Source of the DNA: Centroberyx gerrardi | Lineage: Eukaryota; Chordata; Actinopteri; Beryciformes; Berycidae | Length of the DNA: 64,000 nucleotides | Direction of reading: 5' to 3' | Assembly: GCF_048128805.1 (NCBI RefSeq) | Contig: NC_136017.1 | Span: 7,951,807 to 8,015,806 of the forward strand | In this document: positions 49,165 through 60,246 of the stretch, one piece after another | How positions within the stretch are numbered: position 1 is the first letter of the stretch | Layout: the number at the start of each line of letters is the position of its first letter | The notes under the pieces: generated by a model | Databases searched by the model: none | Seen by the model: the letters and a program-made list of their open reading frames with translations, nothing else | What the model was told of the DNA's origin: nothing | Position numbers and translations under genes: made by a program

Positions 49165-51815
49165 ACAGAGGCACGTGGATGCAGCATTCATGTACACATG
49201 CAAGCTGCGAAGTCTCTGTCTTTCCATTTATCTCTCTGCTCTCTTCATATCTTTCTTTCCCTACGGCGATCAAAATATTTTTTGGCTGTATCAATTCTTG
49301 TTTGGGGTTTTTTTATGAGTTGAGTGAACATGAACGAGCCAACAAAGTGTTAAATACATCTGGGAGAGTTGGAATTTTCTCTGATACCCGAGTTGGCGAG
49401 ATGTGGCGTTTAGGGGCCGCGTCTTGAGGGAAAAATGTCATGGGAATCATGGAAGCTGTGTCTGAAGTTGATGGTAAAAATGATGTATGTTATTACTACA
49501 TGGTATTGTTTGGCATTCCATTGTAAAAAAAATAGTATTGCTGAATGTTTCTCATTGTTTAACCTTTAGTTTTCATGCATTTTTGTTTTTAATAAATTAA
49601 GAAAAACAAATTTTTGCACACCTAAAAGTCTTTGAGTGACAAAAAAAAAAAAAAAAAAAAAAAAGTAGATACTGAGAAAGAGATGTTTGCCTGATGAAGG
49701 TCCTATGACCGAAACGTTGCAATAAAGTTTTATGCAAGTGTAGACAGTGTGTGGGATTATATCTCTTTCTATGTTTTTAATAGATTAAAATAAAAGTTAC
49801 ATGCCTTATATGGATTTTCTCGCTCTGTGCCATTTGATACCTAAAGTCAAACAACAGCCACCCAAAACTACTATTATCATGGGCTCCATTTTGTTATTTT
49901 TTCCGACCAAAAGCACTTGAATGCGCGACAAGTCGTATTTACGATTGTGGAAGTAGGAGCTTACAAGGGGCACTTGAAGGCAGCATTAGGCCTGCGTGAA
50001 TGGACCGAACAGACTGGAGATTCTCCTGCACAGTCCACACCCACTTCATGAAAGTGATGCTTTTTTTTTTTACAGAGAGGGTTTTATTTTGTAAATAGGC
50101 CCACTTAGGAAATCTCAGTTTACAGTGGATAGTACTTAAATAATCCATTCCCTGTCTGCTGTAAGTCATCCCATAATGATTTTCCAGCAGATTGATGATT
50201 CAGCTCTCATCAATCCATATAAAAGAAAGGTTAAGTGTTTCCCTGACTGTATCATCTGTGGGGAACTGAATGTTGACTGGGAGCTCGTCTTCTGAGTGTC
50301 ACATATTAATTCTTCCCCCGGGGAACGAGAGCTGTTGTTTTGTTTCCCAGGCTGAGAAACGGCAGACTGGCACAGCTGGCACTGGCTGTACAGAAACCAG
50401 ATCTCTCTCTCTTGTTATCGCTCTTTCCTCTCTCTCTTTGTCTCTCTCTCTCTGTCTCTATTACTCTCTCCCGCCAATCTCTGTTTCTGCCTTGCTGTCT
50501 TTTTCTCTAAGTGTCTCCCTTGACATCCCATCTCTATTTCTGTTTCTCACCACTCATTGTTTTTATTTGTCCCTATTTCTTTTGTGCTTTCTCTCTTTTG
50601 CTCTCTCTCTCTCACATTAAAAATCGAAATGCTTCATTCACTGTACATTGAATACTGGCACATTAGATGCATTTTCTTTATCTTTTCTTTTCCTCTGTCT
50701 CCCCCTGCCTCTTCCTCTCTCATTCTCCTGGCTATAGAGGACACACCCTCTGGCGGCCATATTTTAGGTCCACAGCTCTTGGGCAACAGTGGCTGATTGC
50801 GTTTCTAAATGTACAACTTTGCTGTCTCAACAAAATTGAAAAGACAGTTTTTTTTATTTCTATGCTGTTTTTGACTGGGAACTGATCATTTTGACTCTGA
50901 TACATCTGATCAGTTTTGGGTTTAGTCAAGTATCTGGTCAGCTAACCATCACTGTCTTGTTGTTAACACAAGCTAATTTGCACACTAGCTAACGTGTGTT
51001 GCAGACAGTAATGATAGTAGTCACATGTTAACATTAGCATTGTATATATTTCGCAAAAATTTGCCTGCAGGCTAGTTAACCAGCTATCAGAGCCAAAAAC
51101 CAAATTTGTTCAGGTTAACTGAGCTGATGCATTTCAAGCTATGACTTGTAATGCTTTGGACTAGAGACTAGGGCTGAAGACGAGACAGTTTACTGTGTCA
51201 CACTAACCTACATTTGGAAACAAATCCACCTTATCACACTGTTCACTTTTACTTAGATATTATATGTCTCTTTTCTCCGCTGGACCTCCTAGATGTGGAT
51301 GTGAGGAGATTTGTGCTGCAACTGAAAGCCTCTATTTACATGGTGTGGCAATAGGGCATATCATATATTACTAATGGATAATCTAATTATCCACTTAGCC
51401 AGTGTTTAATGTTTTGGAAGATTTAGATTTATGCAACAGTATCCCTCTTTGTTCTTTCTTTCTGTCTTTCTTTCTTTCTTTTTTCTTTCTCCGTCTCTCT
51501 CCTCTTCTATCTTCCTTGCAAGGTCTTTCTTTCTTTCTTTCTTTCTGGTTTTCTTTCGCTCTCTCTCTGTCTGTGTGGGTCGCCATGAGATCACATGACA
51601 TGAGGTCATCGCTTTGGGACCATGAGGTCATGATGGACGAATAGCTGGTCAGCGCTGAACTTTCGTCCAGTCTTCTGGGGTGTGTCTCCCTCATCACACA
51701 CTGCTGGCACACACACACACACACACACACACACCCACACACCCATTCATTTGTCACTTAGTCTGTCTGCCAGTATAAACAGCATATGTCTGAAGCTATC
51801 TTAAGTACACACACA

Positions 51816-51850
<35 letters not shown>

Positions 51851-52934
51851 GTATGCGCACACATAAAAGACTAAAGTAGACACATACATGGGAATCTTAT
51901 CTTGTAAGTGATGTCTGCTTTCTTTCTTTCTTTCTTTCTTTCTTTCTCATGCTTTTTCTTTCTTCCAGTTCATTTTTGAGACCAACACATTTTAGCAACC
52001 TGACGGCAGCTTCGTAGAAATAAAATATTGGATCTCATTCATTCATTCATTCATTCATACATTCATGTCAATGAGGATGTGTTGAGTCTTAACACAACTG
52101 ACACAAACTCATCTATCAATAGTCCTCTGCCTAGAAAGGATTATACTGCTGTCACTTCCCAGTGTGTCTGAATACAATCTTCGGTCTGACAGCAAGTACA
52201 GTTCCAGGCAGCGAGGTGATGTCAGTTTTTTGGCTCGCATCAGTCAACAAACTTTAGTCGCATGAATTAGAAGCTGAATGACTGGAGGACAAGGCCCTCG
52301 GTGTCGCAACTTTTACACATAGGAAGGTTTGAACTGAACCGCAGAGAGACTTCCACAGAAGAATGCCGACGTCATTATTTGTTTCCTGGCGTGCTCGACC
52401 GGCTTCAGAAACATCATTTACAGTAAAGTAGACCATGATACACTAAAACAATTCAAAACCATTGCTAATGAATGAAATGATGTCACCATTTGGTACTAGA
52501 ACTGCCTGTTGAAACCGTGTTTACACAGAAACTCTCTCTCTCTTAAGCAACAACAGGCGTATAACAGTAAAGGAATTGTTTTATTTTAATTAGGATTCTG
52601 GAAAAAGAAATTTGAGAAACACTGATGTACTTTGGGGCTGAAATGGGACTGACTGGCATTATCTTAATGGACAATCAGATAGGAATTTACTTGTAAGAGA
52701 AGTTATACCGTAGTAAAATAAAGGTGGAATTGATTATGGAAACATTGATGCACTAATTCTTCTAATTGATGTTTTACAGAGTATTACAGACATGAAATGG
52801 CTTTGAATCTCCAACACAAAATGAAGTCTTACCTCAGTGCCCATGTCTCCAGCTGGGTAATAGTCCGTATAGTCTTGTCCAAAGCACAAATTACTGATAT
52901 TAAGAATCCATAGGAGCACAGCTAGTATCCTCAT
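39084..52934 (-). CDS. VEGF-C/VEGF-D family growth factor precursor, complete (404 aa; vegfc- or vegfd-type)
   Basis: A secreted ligand of the VEGFR-3/VEGFR-2 class (lymphatic and vascular growth). Minus-strand exons in order: 52934-52833, 48438-48195, 47500-47310, 46272-46142, 45934-45837, 43683-43549, 42759-42558, 39195-39084. The sum is 1215 nt, all GT-AG and in phase. Exon 1 gives a signal peptide (about 19 residues, to CFG-QD). Exon 2 is the N-propeptide with a VEGF-C-like SVDQLLQLLYPEY. Exons 3-4 are the cystine-knot domain (RCGGCCNNEAFYC, NHTSCECL), ending at HSIIRR, the usual C-propeptide cleavage site. Exons 5-8 hold Cys-rich repeats (CGPNRVLEESTCECVC and others) and VEGF-C-like NQPLNP, ESPQSCL and a CIPNYMRP tail. 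The FAAAHY-type N-terminal processing site of VEGF-C is not recognisable. Architecture says VEGF-C; core divergence could mean a fish VEGF-D, so no symbol is given. Confidence 0.93.
40892..41030 (+). other. Exon-like segment antisense to the VEGF gene
   Basis: A pyrimidine-rich acceptor (CCCTCTCTCTTGCAG) precedes 40892, and GTAACT follows 41030. One frame stays open across all 139 bp (46 codons) and contains several Cys residues. No matching neighbouring exon was found, so this may be chance or a noncoding antisense exon. Confidence 0.25.
42474..42505 (-). repeat. SINE central-domain fragment
   Basis: The phrase GTCTTGCTCAAGGACACTTC is the reverse complement of the fish SINE motif seen at 718-745. 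The fragment is short. Confidence 0.5.
46008..46052 (+). repeat. Fish SINE/LINE tail motif
   Basis: TCGCTTTGGATAAAAGCGTC followed by TGCCAAATGG is a tail sequence widely repeated in fish genomes. Only the tail is recognisable. Confidence 0.55.
47755..48020. repeat. Two tandem copies of a 133-bp repeat
   Basis: The phrase TGATTTTGATGAA followed by GGAGAGATTATGCATTT occurs at about 47760 and again at about 47893. Similar surrounding sequence also recurs (TATAATTAAAG). It lies in the second intron of the VEGF-family gene. Confidence 0.6.
49131..49158. repeat. (CA)n microsatellite
   Basis: A CA run in intron 1 of the VEGF-family gene. Confidence 0.9.
49639..49745 (+). repeat. A-tract followed by hammerhead-like repeat segment
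   Basis: About 24 A residues are followed at 49691 by CTGATGA, a GGTC-CTAT-GACC stem-loop and GAAA (49711-49714). These are the core elements of a hammerhead ribozyme. The A after CTGATGA is one base more than the strict consensus. The following TTGCAATAAA / TTTTATGCAA can pair as a third stem. Similar segments are common in vertebrate repeats, and Penelope-like elements are known to carry hammerheads. Confidence 0.4.
51452..51545. repeat. (CTTT)n-rich microsatellite
   Basis: Several CTTT runs in a pyrimidine-rich tract. A further clean CTTT run lies at about 51918-51947 and CA runs at about 51708-51734 and 51808-51846. All are in intron 1 of the VEGF-family gene. Confidence 0.85.
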
Positions 52935-54748
52935 AGTGGGGGAAAGAAGAGGTGAGGAGGAGGAGAGGAGAGGAAATGAGAGGAGGAGGAGGAGAGGATT
53001 AGAGAGGAGAGGAGAAAAAAGGAGATGGGGACATGAGAGGGCAGGGAGGGAAAGGAGAGGAGAGCTGCAAGGGAAAGTAAAGCTGAAAGTGAAAGGGAGG
53101 CAAGGTGGAGGAATTGAGGGCAGAGGAGAGAGGTGAAGAAGAGGATGAGGAGGATCAGGAGGTATATCACAGAACGAGCTGGTCTCTTTTTGGTCCTCTC
53201 TTCATTCTATCCCGGAACAAATTTGCTCATAGGGCAGGAGTTGTTTGAATTAGGGGAATCTGCTGAACAAAACATGATGGGGAAATCCTCTCTTCTGCTT
53301 ACATCCAAAGAAAGCCCTCCCTCTCTTTTCTGTTTCTTCACACGCTGTCTTTCCTCCTGTCCTCCGGTGCCTCCATCCTTGCTGTTGCTTAATGGTTAAG
53401 TCTTAATTTGTGGAGAGCGCATTGGGATGGAAGTGTCCTTTGCGTGAGAGAGAATAGATCGATAAAAATGGTAGAAATAAATAGCCACAAGATGAGAAGA
53501 GTGTCACAGATCATCCATAAAAAAAGTCAGACAAATGTCCTTTCATTGGTCAGCTGAACTCTTAATGTAGTAATTGAGTTTTCTTTCATTTGCAGAAATG
53601 TTAGCTGAATCTCTGCTCACTTCTCTTCATATCATTATTTCTCTCTCTCTCTCTCTCTCTTTTGTCTGATTCTTACTCTTATCTCCCTTCAATCTCTCTC
53701 TCCTTACCTGCTGACTCTCATTTATCTCTCAGTTCATCTCTCTTTTCAGCACTAGTTGTCCTCCTTACTCTCTTCTCTTTATCTTTTCCTCGCCCTTCAC
53801 ACAGTCCCTCGCCTCCTGACTCTGCCTCCTGACTTTATCTGTATTTTTCTTCTCTTCACACCACAGCTGTCCTCTTCCCTCCCTCTGTCTCTCTTCTCTC
53901 TCTCTCTCTCTCTCTCTCAGATGATCGCTGCTGCTTTATCTCTCTCTTCTTTCTTCCTCACACCCCTCCAGGCACAGTTCTCTCTCTCTCTCTTGCTCTC
54001 TCTCTCTGGAGCAAACGTTCGAGGAAGACTTTGACTCGTGGCTGAAGCACTTTTTTTTTTTTTTTTCTAAATCTGTCACAACTTATCTGTCAAGTGGTCT
54101 GATCCTTTTGCAAAGCATCAGAGAGATGAAAAAGAGAGTTATCTGGGATCTGCGTGGAAAAGCTTATTCCGAAATCCTGCTCTTGCCCAAATGGAGTTGA
54201 AAAAGAAAAGCAGGGGGAGGGAAAAAAAGTGTCCCGTTTAGGTCTTAAGTGCATGTAAAACCGGAGTGAAGAGTGAAAGAAGGATCTGCGTGCTGCTGTA
54301 GACGTCCTGGTGGAGTGAATGAAAAAACTGGAAGACGGGGAGGATTGTGTCTTTTGGGGGGCGGAGCTTAGGATCTGTGAGAGATGATTCGTGCGTGATA
54401 ACTGATTATACTGGCATGCTCCTTTTTTTTCTTTTTCCTAAAATTGTATGCTGTACAGTGTTTGCCGAAACATGAATATGGGATTCAAATTCACCAAATG
54501 GGTTATTCTTGGTTTTTTGATCTCATAACTTTCAGATAAAAAGTATCCTTTCCTTTAAAAAACAGGCTTGAGGTCAGACTTGAGGACAGGTTCAACTGTC
54601 AGAGAAAATAAATCAGATTATACTCCCACACTCTCTTATCTCCTTTCTTTCTCTCTTCCCTTGCTTTCTCACACATTCTTTATCTTGCCATCTTGATCCT
54701 TCCCTCTTTGTAATCTCTCTCTTAATGGGAGGAGCTGTCGTTCACTCT

Positions 54749-54750
<2 letters not shown>
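52935..54750. other. Upstream region of the VEGF-family gene, purine/pyrimidine tracts
   Basis: This is 5' of the minus-strand start codon at 52934. 52940-53130 is almost pure purine on the plus strand (GGAGAGGAGA-type units). 53640-54000 is almost pure pyrimidine (CT repeats). The 5'UTR and promoter must lie here or further up, but no TATA or CCAAT arrangement was decisive. Confidence 0.5.
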
Positions 54751-54790
<40 letters not shown>

Positions 54791-54864
54791 TCTGTGAGAG
54801 AAAGTGTGTGTCTCTATGAGTGTGTGAGAGAGAGTGTGTGTATGTGAGGGAGAAGAAAAGCAAT

Positions 54865-54902
<38 letters not shown>

Positions 54903-55162
54903 CAGTAGCAGCGACCGGTGATGAATGTGTGAGTTCGCTAACTGCAGCTCTAAGTGCCTTTTTATGAGCTGTTAATACCTTTGCTGTCTCTCTCTCTCTC
55001 TTTCTCACTCTCTTTGTCTCTCTGTCTCTGCTGTTTCTGCTTTATGTCTGCCCCCCTGTCCCACACACACACACACACACCTCTCTCTGCTGGCTTCTTT
55101 CTTTTTCCTCCCGTTAATAATGTTCACCTCAGTGAGCACTATTTCAATGCCAAGGCCAGTCT

Positions 55163-55206
<44 letters not shown>

Positions 55207-55355
55207 TAGAAAGTCTTGAATAAAACCAAAACAATTGGTCTCACACCTGCAGCTCCAATACAAACCTATGTAATTTATTAAGAAACTTAAAAGTTACCAC
55301 AGTTTGGGGTCGATCTCTAGTCCTTTACACCCCATCACACTCCTTTTTGTGTATC

Positions 55356-55403
<48 letters not shown>

Positions 55404-55722
55404 GCCTGTGCGGAGAATAGAAACACAAAACTCTTTCTTCTTCTTCTTCGTCTTTTTCCCTCCCCCTCTCCCTTGTGCTTTATCCCCTCCTGTCCCTCCT
55501 GATCCTGCCGTTCAAGGTCCTAAAAAAGAGAAAACTTTACATACCTCCTTAACTATACTGCCCCGGGGCGGCGTGCATGTGTGTCTGTGTGTCATGTGGG
55601 GGGGTGAGGGGGGTTAAGGAGAGGTGAACAGAACACACACACACACACACACACACGACTTTTTTTTTTTCCTCCTAGGGCAAAGCAATTACCGACAACT
55701 GTATAATAAATTATGGGGAGTC

Positions 55723-55773
<51 letters not shown>

Positions 55774-55980
55774 GAAGGAGATAGGAAAAGAAGAAGAAGA
55801 AGAGAAAGGACAGAGATGGTGAGTTAGACACAGACAATGAGAGAGAGAGAGAGAGGGAGAGAGAGACAGAGAGGTGTGTCTGGGAAATGCTTGGATGAGA
55901 AAACATCCGATTTTTGGGCCAATCACTGCCAGGCTTTTCAAGGATTAAAGACACACACACACACACACACACACACACGG
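54751..55980. repeat. Microsatellite cluster
   Basis: GT runs at about 54757-54787, 54868-54900, 55165-55196 and 55359-55395. CA runs at about 55061-55080, 55633-55655 and 55951-55978. A GA run lies near 55840-55868. No gene was seen. Confidence 0.85.
55722..55773. repeat. (CAGA)n microsatellite, about 13 units
   Basis: An uninterrupted tetranucleotide run. Its open frame on each strand is only a by-product of the repeat. Confidence 0.95.
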
Positions 55981-56156
55981 TGGCAAGTGTCTGCTTGCAG
56001 TATGCTTTATGTGTTGAAATCCATGCAACCAAATTCCACATTCCAGTCATTGCTTTCTCCATTTCATCATGTGAACTGAACGCTCCCAACATAGAATTAG
56101 AGATGATAGAACATTTATTAGTGTATAACATCAGGTTCTCTTTCAAACCTCATTCG

Positions 56157-56316
56157 GTATCTCACTATGGGAAGCGCCTTCTGGCGTGACCAATCATGGA
56201 AGCTCCAATAACACCACGTCTGTCGTGAGACAGACCAGTCATCTTGAGATGCACGGGCCAGCCCGTCCCCCTTTATAAGTGCCCACGGCGCTGCACCCGT
56301 TATTCTCGCTTTCTTC
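56157..56316. repeat. DIRS left inverted terminal repeat
   Basis: It matches the reverse complement of about 61408-61567 (GTATCTCACTATGGGAAGCG, then ACCAATCATGGAAGCTCCAA). The left copy has about ten extra bases (near 56177-56186) and several substitutions. Confidence 0.85.
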
Positions 56317-56636
56317 CACCGTGAAGATCATACGAGCTCCTCAGCTGCCCTGACGGTCCGGATTTTTCATTTAACTGCTCTCCGATGCAGCCGTCAAGGT
56401 AGTCACCGAGCGTGGATGTCCGGTGTCGGGATTTGCATTGGACTGACTTTTTGCTACGAAAAGTTCTTTTATTCAGGTGGGGTCGTCGCGTTGTAGCGGA
56501 CTTCTACCTGTTTATACTGCTCTCGGAACTAGCTAGCCATCAAGGTTTTTTAGTTCCACCACTGCTGCTAGCTGTCAATGTTTTTAGTTAGCCGTGCTTT
56601 TTTCACTGCTGCTAGCTGTCAAGGTTTTAGCTAGCC

Positions 56637-58049
56637 GTGGCAACCGCATCCTCTAAGGGGACCCCGAGTGGCGGCAAGAGTAAGGACGTCGAGTCCCGCC
56701 CTTGCTCAGCCGCCTGCGGTTTCACCATATTGGGGAGGGACCCCCATCCCCTCTGCATCGCATGTATGGGGGTTCAGCATGCCCAGGCATCGCTCGCGGA
56801 CTCCGAGTGCTGTCAATACTGCTGCGCCATGCCGATGAGGATCCTGCAGTGTCGCCTGAGAGTGTCGGCGGCCTCAAAAGCCGACCCTTGCCTCTCCGAC
56901 ACCGCGGCGAAGCCCAGAGACAAGCCGGCTACGGTTAGCACTAGCTGGGCTGATATGGTGGATGACCCCGATACGGAGTTTCCCCCGCTGTTCGACCAAC
57001 TCCTCGGCTCAGAGGACGAGCGTGGCAGTGGAGAGGAGGACGAGGATGATGTTAACCTGGATCTCCTCGGCGACGAGAATGAGAAGGATGATGAAGACGC
57101 CATCCATTCCCCCGCTCAGACGTCGCGGCCCGGCAGCTCTGTCGGTGGGGAGGCGCAGCCTTCCCCTGTCCCCCGTGAAGTCGACCTACACGAGGTGTGT
57201 AAGTGGGCAGCGACCAGGCTGGCTATCGACTGGCCCGCATCACTCGATGACAAGGGGGAGGAGAGGGATTTATACGACGGTAAAACTCCTGCCTTCTCGT
57301 CAGGTCTCCGCGAAACAACTTATGCCCGCCGTCCCGGCATGCATGAAGGAGATGAAGTGGTACTGGGACAAACCATTTCGACACAGAGTTCCCGTCAAGG
57401 GCTACTCTGGCCTGGATGTCGCCAACAGCAAGGTGCTGGGGCTCGCAGACCCCCCGGTAGTGGAGCAGTCGGTGGCTCATCCCACCCTCCATCCCAGCCA
57501 CCAGTCCACCCTCGCCACGGTGGGTCCCGCCCTCCCGGGCAAGATGGAGCGCTTCACCGCCTCCATGTACAAAAAGGTGTACAAATCAGCAGCCCATTCG
57601 ATGAAAAACCTAAACGTGATCACCCTGCTGACAGCGTACCAGGCTGAGCTTTTTCAGGACATGGGTCACCTTTTAGTCCGACTATCTGGGAGGAGATATG
57701 TGTCGTCACTGACCTCATCCTCCGTGTGTCCAGAGGTGTGGTTCAGGGCTGTGGCCGCGTCATGGGCCTGGCTGTGGTGGGGGAGAGATCGCTATGGCTG
57801 AACCTCTCCAGCCTGCCTGACCAGGATAAACAGGTCATAGTGGACTCCCCGTTCGACCCGTCACGGGCTAGGGGCTTATTTGGAGAAGCTGTTACTGCAA
57901 TGCAACAGACTAGTGACCTGAGGAAGAAGCAGGGGGAGGCCTTCGACCTCTGCCTTCCCCGCAAGACGACACCTAGCCCGCCACCACCAACCGCCCATCC
58001 CGCCCACCGGAGGGGAAGAAGAGGCGGTCGACTTAGGAGCTGTGGTTAG
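56637..58049 (+). pseudogene. DIRS gag-like region, frameshifted
   Basis: A Gag-like protein of the DIRS element. The frame opening at 56637 carries an N-terminal Cys-rich motif (Cys-X2-Cys and Cys-X3-Cys spacings) and an acidic, Asp/Glu-rich segment at about residues 110-160. Similarity then moves to the second frame near 57300 (the part containing CMKEMKWYWDKPF) and to a third frame near 57680. It ends at a stop near 58049. At least two frameshifts therefore break it. The family assignment rests mainly on its position before the reverse transcriptase in an otherwise clear DIRS element. Confidence 0.7.
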
Positions 58050-58240
58050 TGGAGACAGAGGCTCAGCAGTCAGCACTCAGAGACATCCCTGCTCTGAGCC
58101 TCCCCAGGACAGACTGTCAATTTCCTCTTCCCCCCAAGAGACGGAGAAGAGAGGATCCAGACCAGTGTCCCGGTCAGCGCTGTGTAACAGCCCGTTATGT
58201 TCACCCCGTTCACAGATAGGGAAAAGCACATGTTCCCCCA

Positions 58241-59725
58241 GTGCTACTCAGTTCACATATCCCCCCTCAACACCCTGCGGGGACAGTTCAGAGGGAAGTG
58301 GGAAAGTGTCACATAGTGCTCACACCAAGCACTTTACATGGTTTTTCAATAAAGAAGCCGCTGACGCAGCCAGGCTCGTTCATAAAGCCGAGGGCGCAGC
58401 GAGCAGTTCAAAAAGAAAAGAAAAGAGAAAACCAAAAAGTGCAGGACAGTCTATTGCCACAAGAGAGCGCAGCTGCTCCAGGTCCTCTCACTGTCAAAGC
58501 GGAAGAATGGCGCGCATGCGCAGCTCACCCCTGGGTGTTTACAACCGTTGTCAGGGGATACAGGCTCCAGTTCGCAGCAAAACCACCATCTTTCAATGGT
58601 GTGCTGTTCTCAGAAGCCACGGGGGAAGCCGCAGAGGCTCCCCCCGTAGAGCGAAATTTCTTCTTTCTTAAGCCGAGGGGCAATTCAAATTGTGCCGGAG
58701 GAGGAGAGGAGTCTGGGTTTTTACTCCCGGTACTTTCTCGTCCCGAAAAAGGGAGGTTCATTACGTCCAATTCTGGACTTACGCTTCCTCAATTCACACC
58801 TCCGGAAATACAAATTCAGGATGCGCACACACAATTCGTTCTGTTCCGCTCGATTCGACCAGGTGACTGGTTCACATCAGTGGATCTGCAGGATGCTTAT
58901 TTTCACATAAGCATATATCCAGCACACAGAAAATATCTCAGGTTCGCCTTCAAGGGCGTAGCCTACGAATATCAGACCCTACCATTCAGGCTGTCACTCG
59001 CCCCGAGAGTCTTCAGCAAGTGTGTGGAAGCAGCTCTGAATCCGATGTGAGCCACGGGCCTCAGAGTGCTGGCATATCTGGACGACTTTCTCCTCTGCGC
59101 TCCCAGCGGGGAGGAAGCAGAGAGAGACACTCAGGCGCTGTTAGGCAGGCTCTACAGCTTGGGCTTCAGTGTCAATCACGCAAAGAGCGTATTGTCTCCC
59201 ACTCAGAGTATATTGGGCCTCGAAATAGACTTTTCTTTTTGGGCTTTTCTGTCACAAGTTCGGGTGGAGAAATTTCGCCAGCACCTGGCTCTGTTTCGCC
59301 GGGGAAACTCTATCTCGCTACGAGCCTGCCTCCGCCTGACAGGGCTGATGGCGTCAGCCATTTCTGTCGTTCCTCAGGGGCTGCTGAGAATGAGGAATTT
59401 CCAGCGCTGGGTATCCTCGCTGCGTCTGGATGTACGACGTCACCTCAGACATATGGTGGGGGTTTCCCTGGGATGCCTCCTGGCTCTCCGTCATTGGAGA
59501 GACCCGGAAATGTTCACTACCGGTGTCCCCTTGGGAATGGCGGAGCTGGTGCAGCTCCTTCACAGCCAGCCATGGCCGCTGCCGTTACGCGAAGACTTGG
59601 TGTCACAGGTGCACGGACAGATTTTTCACCCACACCCAAATGACTGGCTCTCGGGTGAGTCGGGTCTCCCGTTGAGGGTGATTGAGGCTATTCAAAGCGC
59701 GAGGGCACCATCTACGCGATCATTA
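58241..59725 (+). pseudogene. DIRS reverse transcriptase/RNase H region, broken
   Basis: Reverse transcriptase recognised by VPKKGGSLRPILDLR (in the +3 frame near 58750), SVDLQDAYFHISI, the FRLSLAPRVF segment and the catalytic YLDD box (59075-59086). The region after 59200 fits a degenerate RNase H domain. Similarity leaves the main frame at about 58690 and returns near 58840, implying two compensating frameshifts. A TGA at 59048-59050 stops the main frame between the palm motifs, where relatives I recall have Arg; a CGA to TGA change by CpG decay is likely. The frame then runs on until a LINE fragment interrupts it. Confidence 0.85.
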
Positions 59726-59726
59726 T

Positions 59727-60246
59727 ATGATAAACTTACACGCATAACCAACACTGCTGCCAAGATAATAGGTCTTCCCACTCCCAACCTCTCAGAGCTC
59801 AACTGTAAGGCCATCACACGCATTGCAAATACAATAGCACAGGACATCACACACCCACTCAATCGCCACTTCACTGTACTGCCCTCTAGGCGCAGGTACA
59901 GGACCCTGAGGTGCAGAAGGGCTCGCTTTGGCAAAAGCCTGATACCCGCAGCCATAGCAGCCCTAAACAGGGTGACTCGTTGAGGGAACTATGAGTCTTG
60001 TCTTTTTATGTTGTTTTTGCCCGCCACTACTATGTGCTGCTGTGTTATACCTTACGTATTGTTGCTGCCTGGTATTGTTGTGTGATGATGTGTGGAAGGT
60101 GTATTGTTGGTTTCTCCTTGTAATGCACAGTTACTGTCTACTGTTGTTGTGTGATGATGTGTGTAAAGTGTATTGTTGGTTCTCCTTATGATGTACAGTT
60201 TGTGGAAAAGAATTTCCCCTCGGGGACAATAAAACTAACTAACTAA
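59727..60246 (+). mobile_element. 5'-truncated LINE inserted in the DIRS element
   Basis: The DIRS frame reads into STRSLY at about 59725, then changes to sequence resembling the extreme C-terminus of fish non-LTR reverse transcriptases (HPLNRHF, LPSRRRYR, SLIPAAIAALN; stop at 59981-59983). A 3'UTR follows, with an internal duplication (TTGTTGTGTGATGATGTGTG near 60077 and 60143) and the usual fish LINE end TTTCCCCTCGGGGACAATAA plus an (AACT)n tail. The DIRS recombinase frame resumes at about 60245 (KWRVFERWC). I judge it L2-like but the clade is uncertain. Confidence 0.8.

Noticed and set aside
54751..55980. CRISPR-like or satellite array
   Set aside because: The repeats are simple 2-4-nt microsatellites with no spacer structure, and the genome is a vertebrate's.
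55620..56146. Open frames on both strands around the CAGA repeat
   Set aside because: They are translations of microsatellites.
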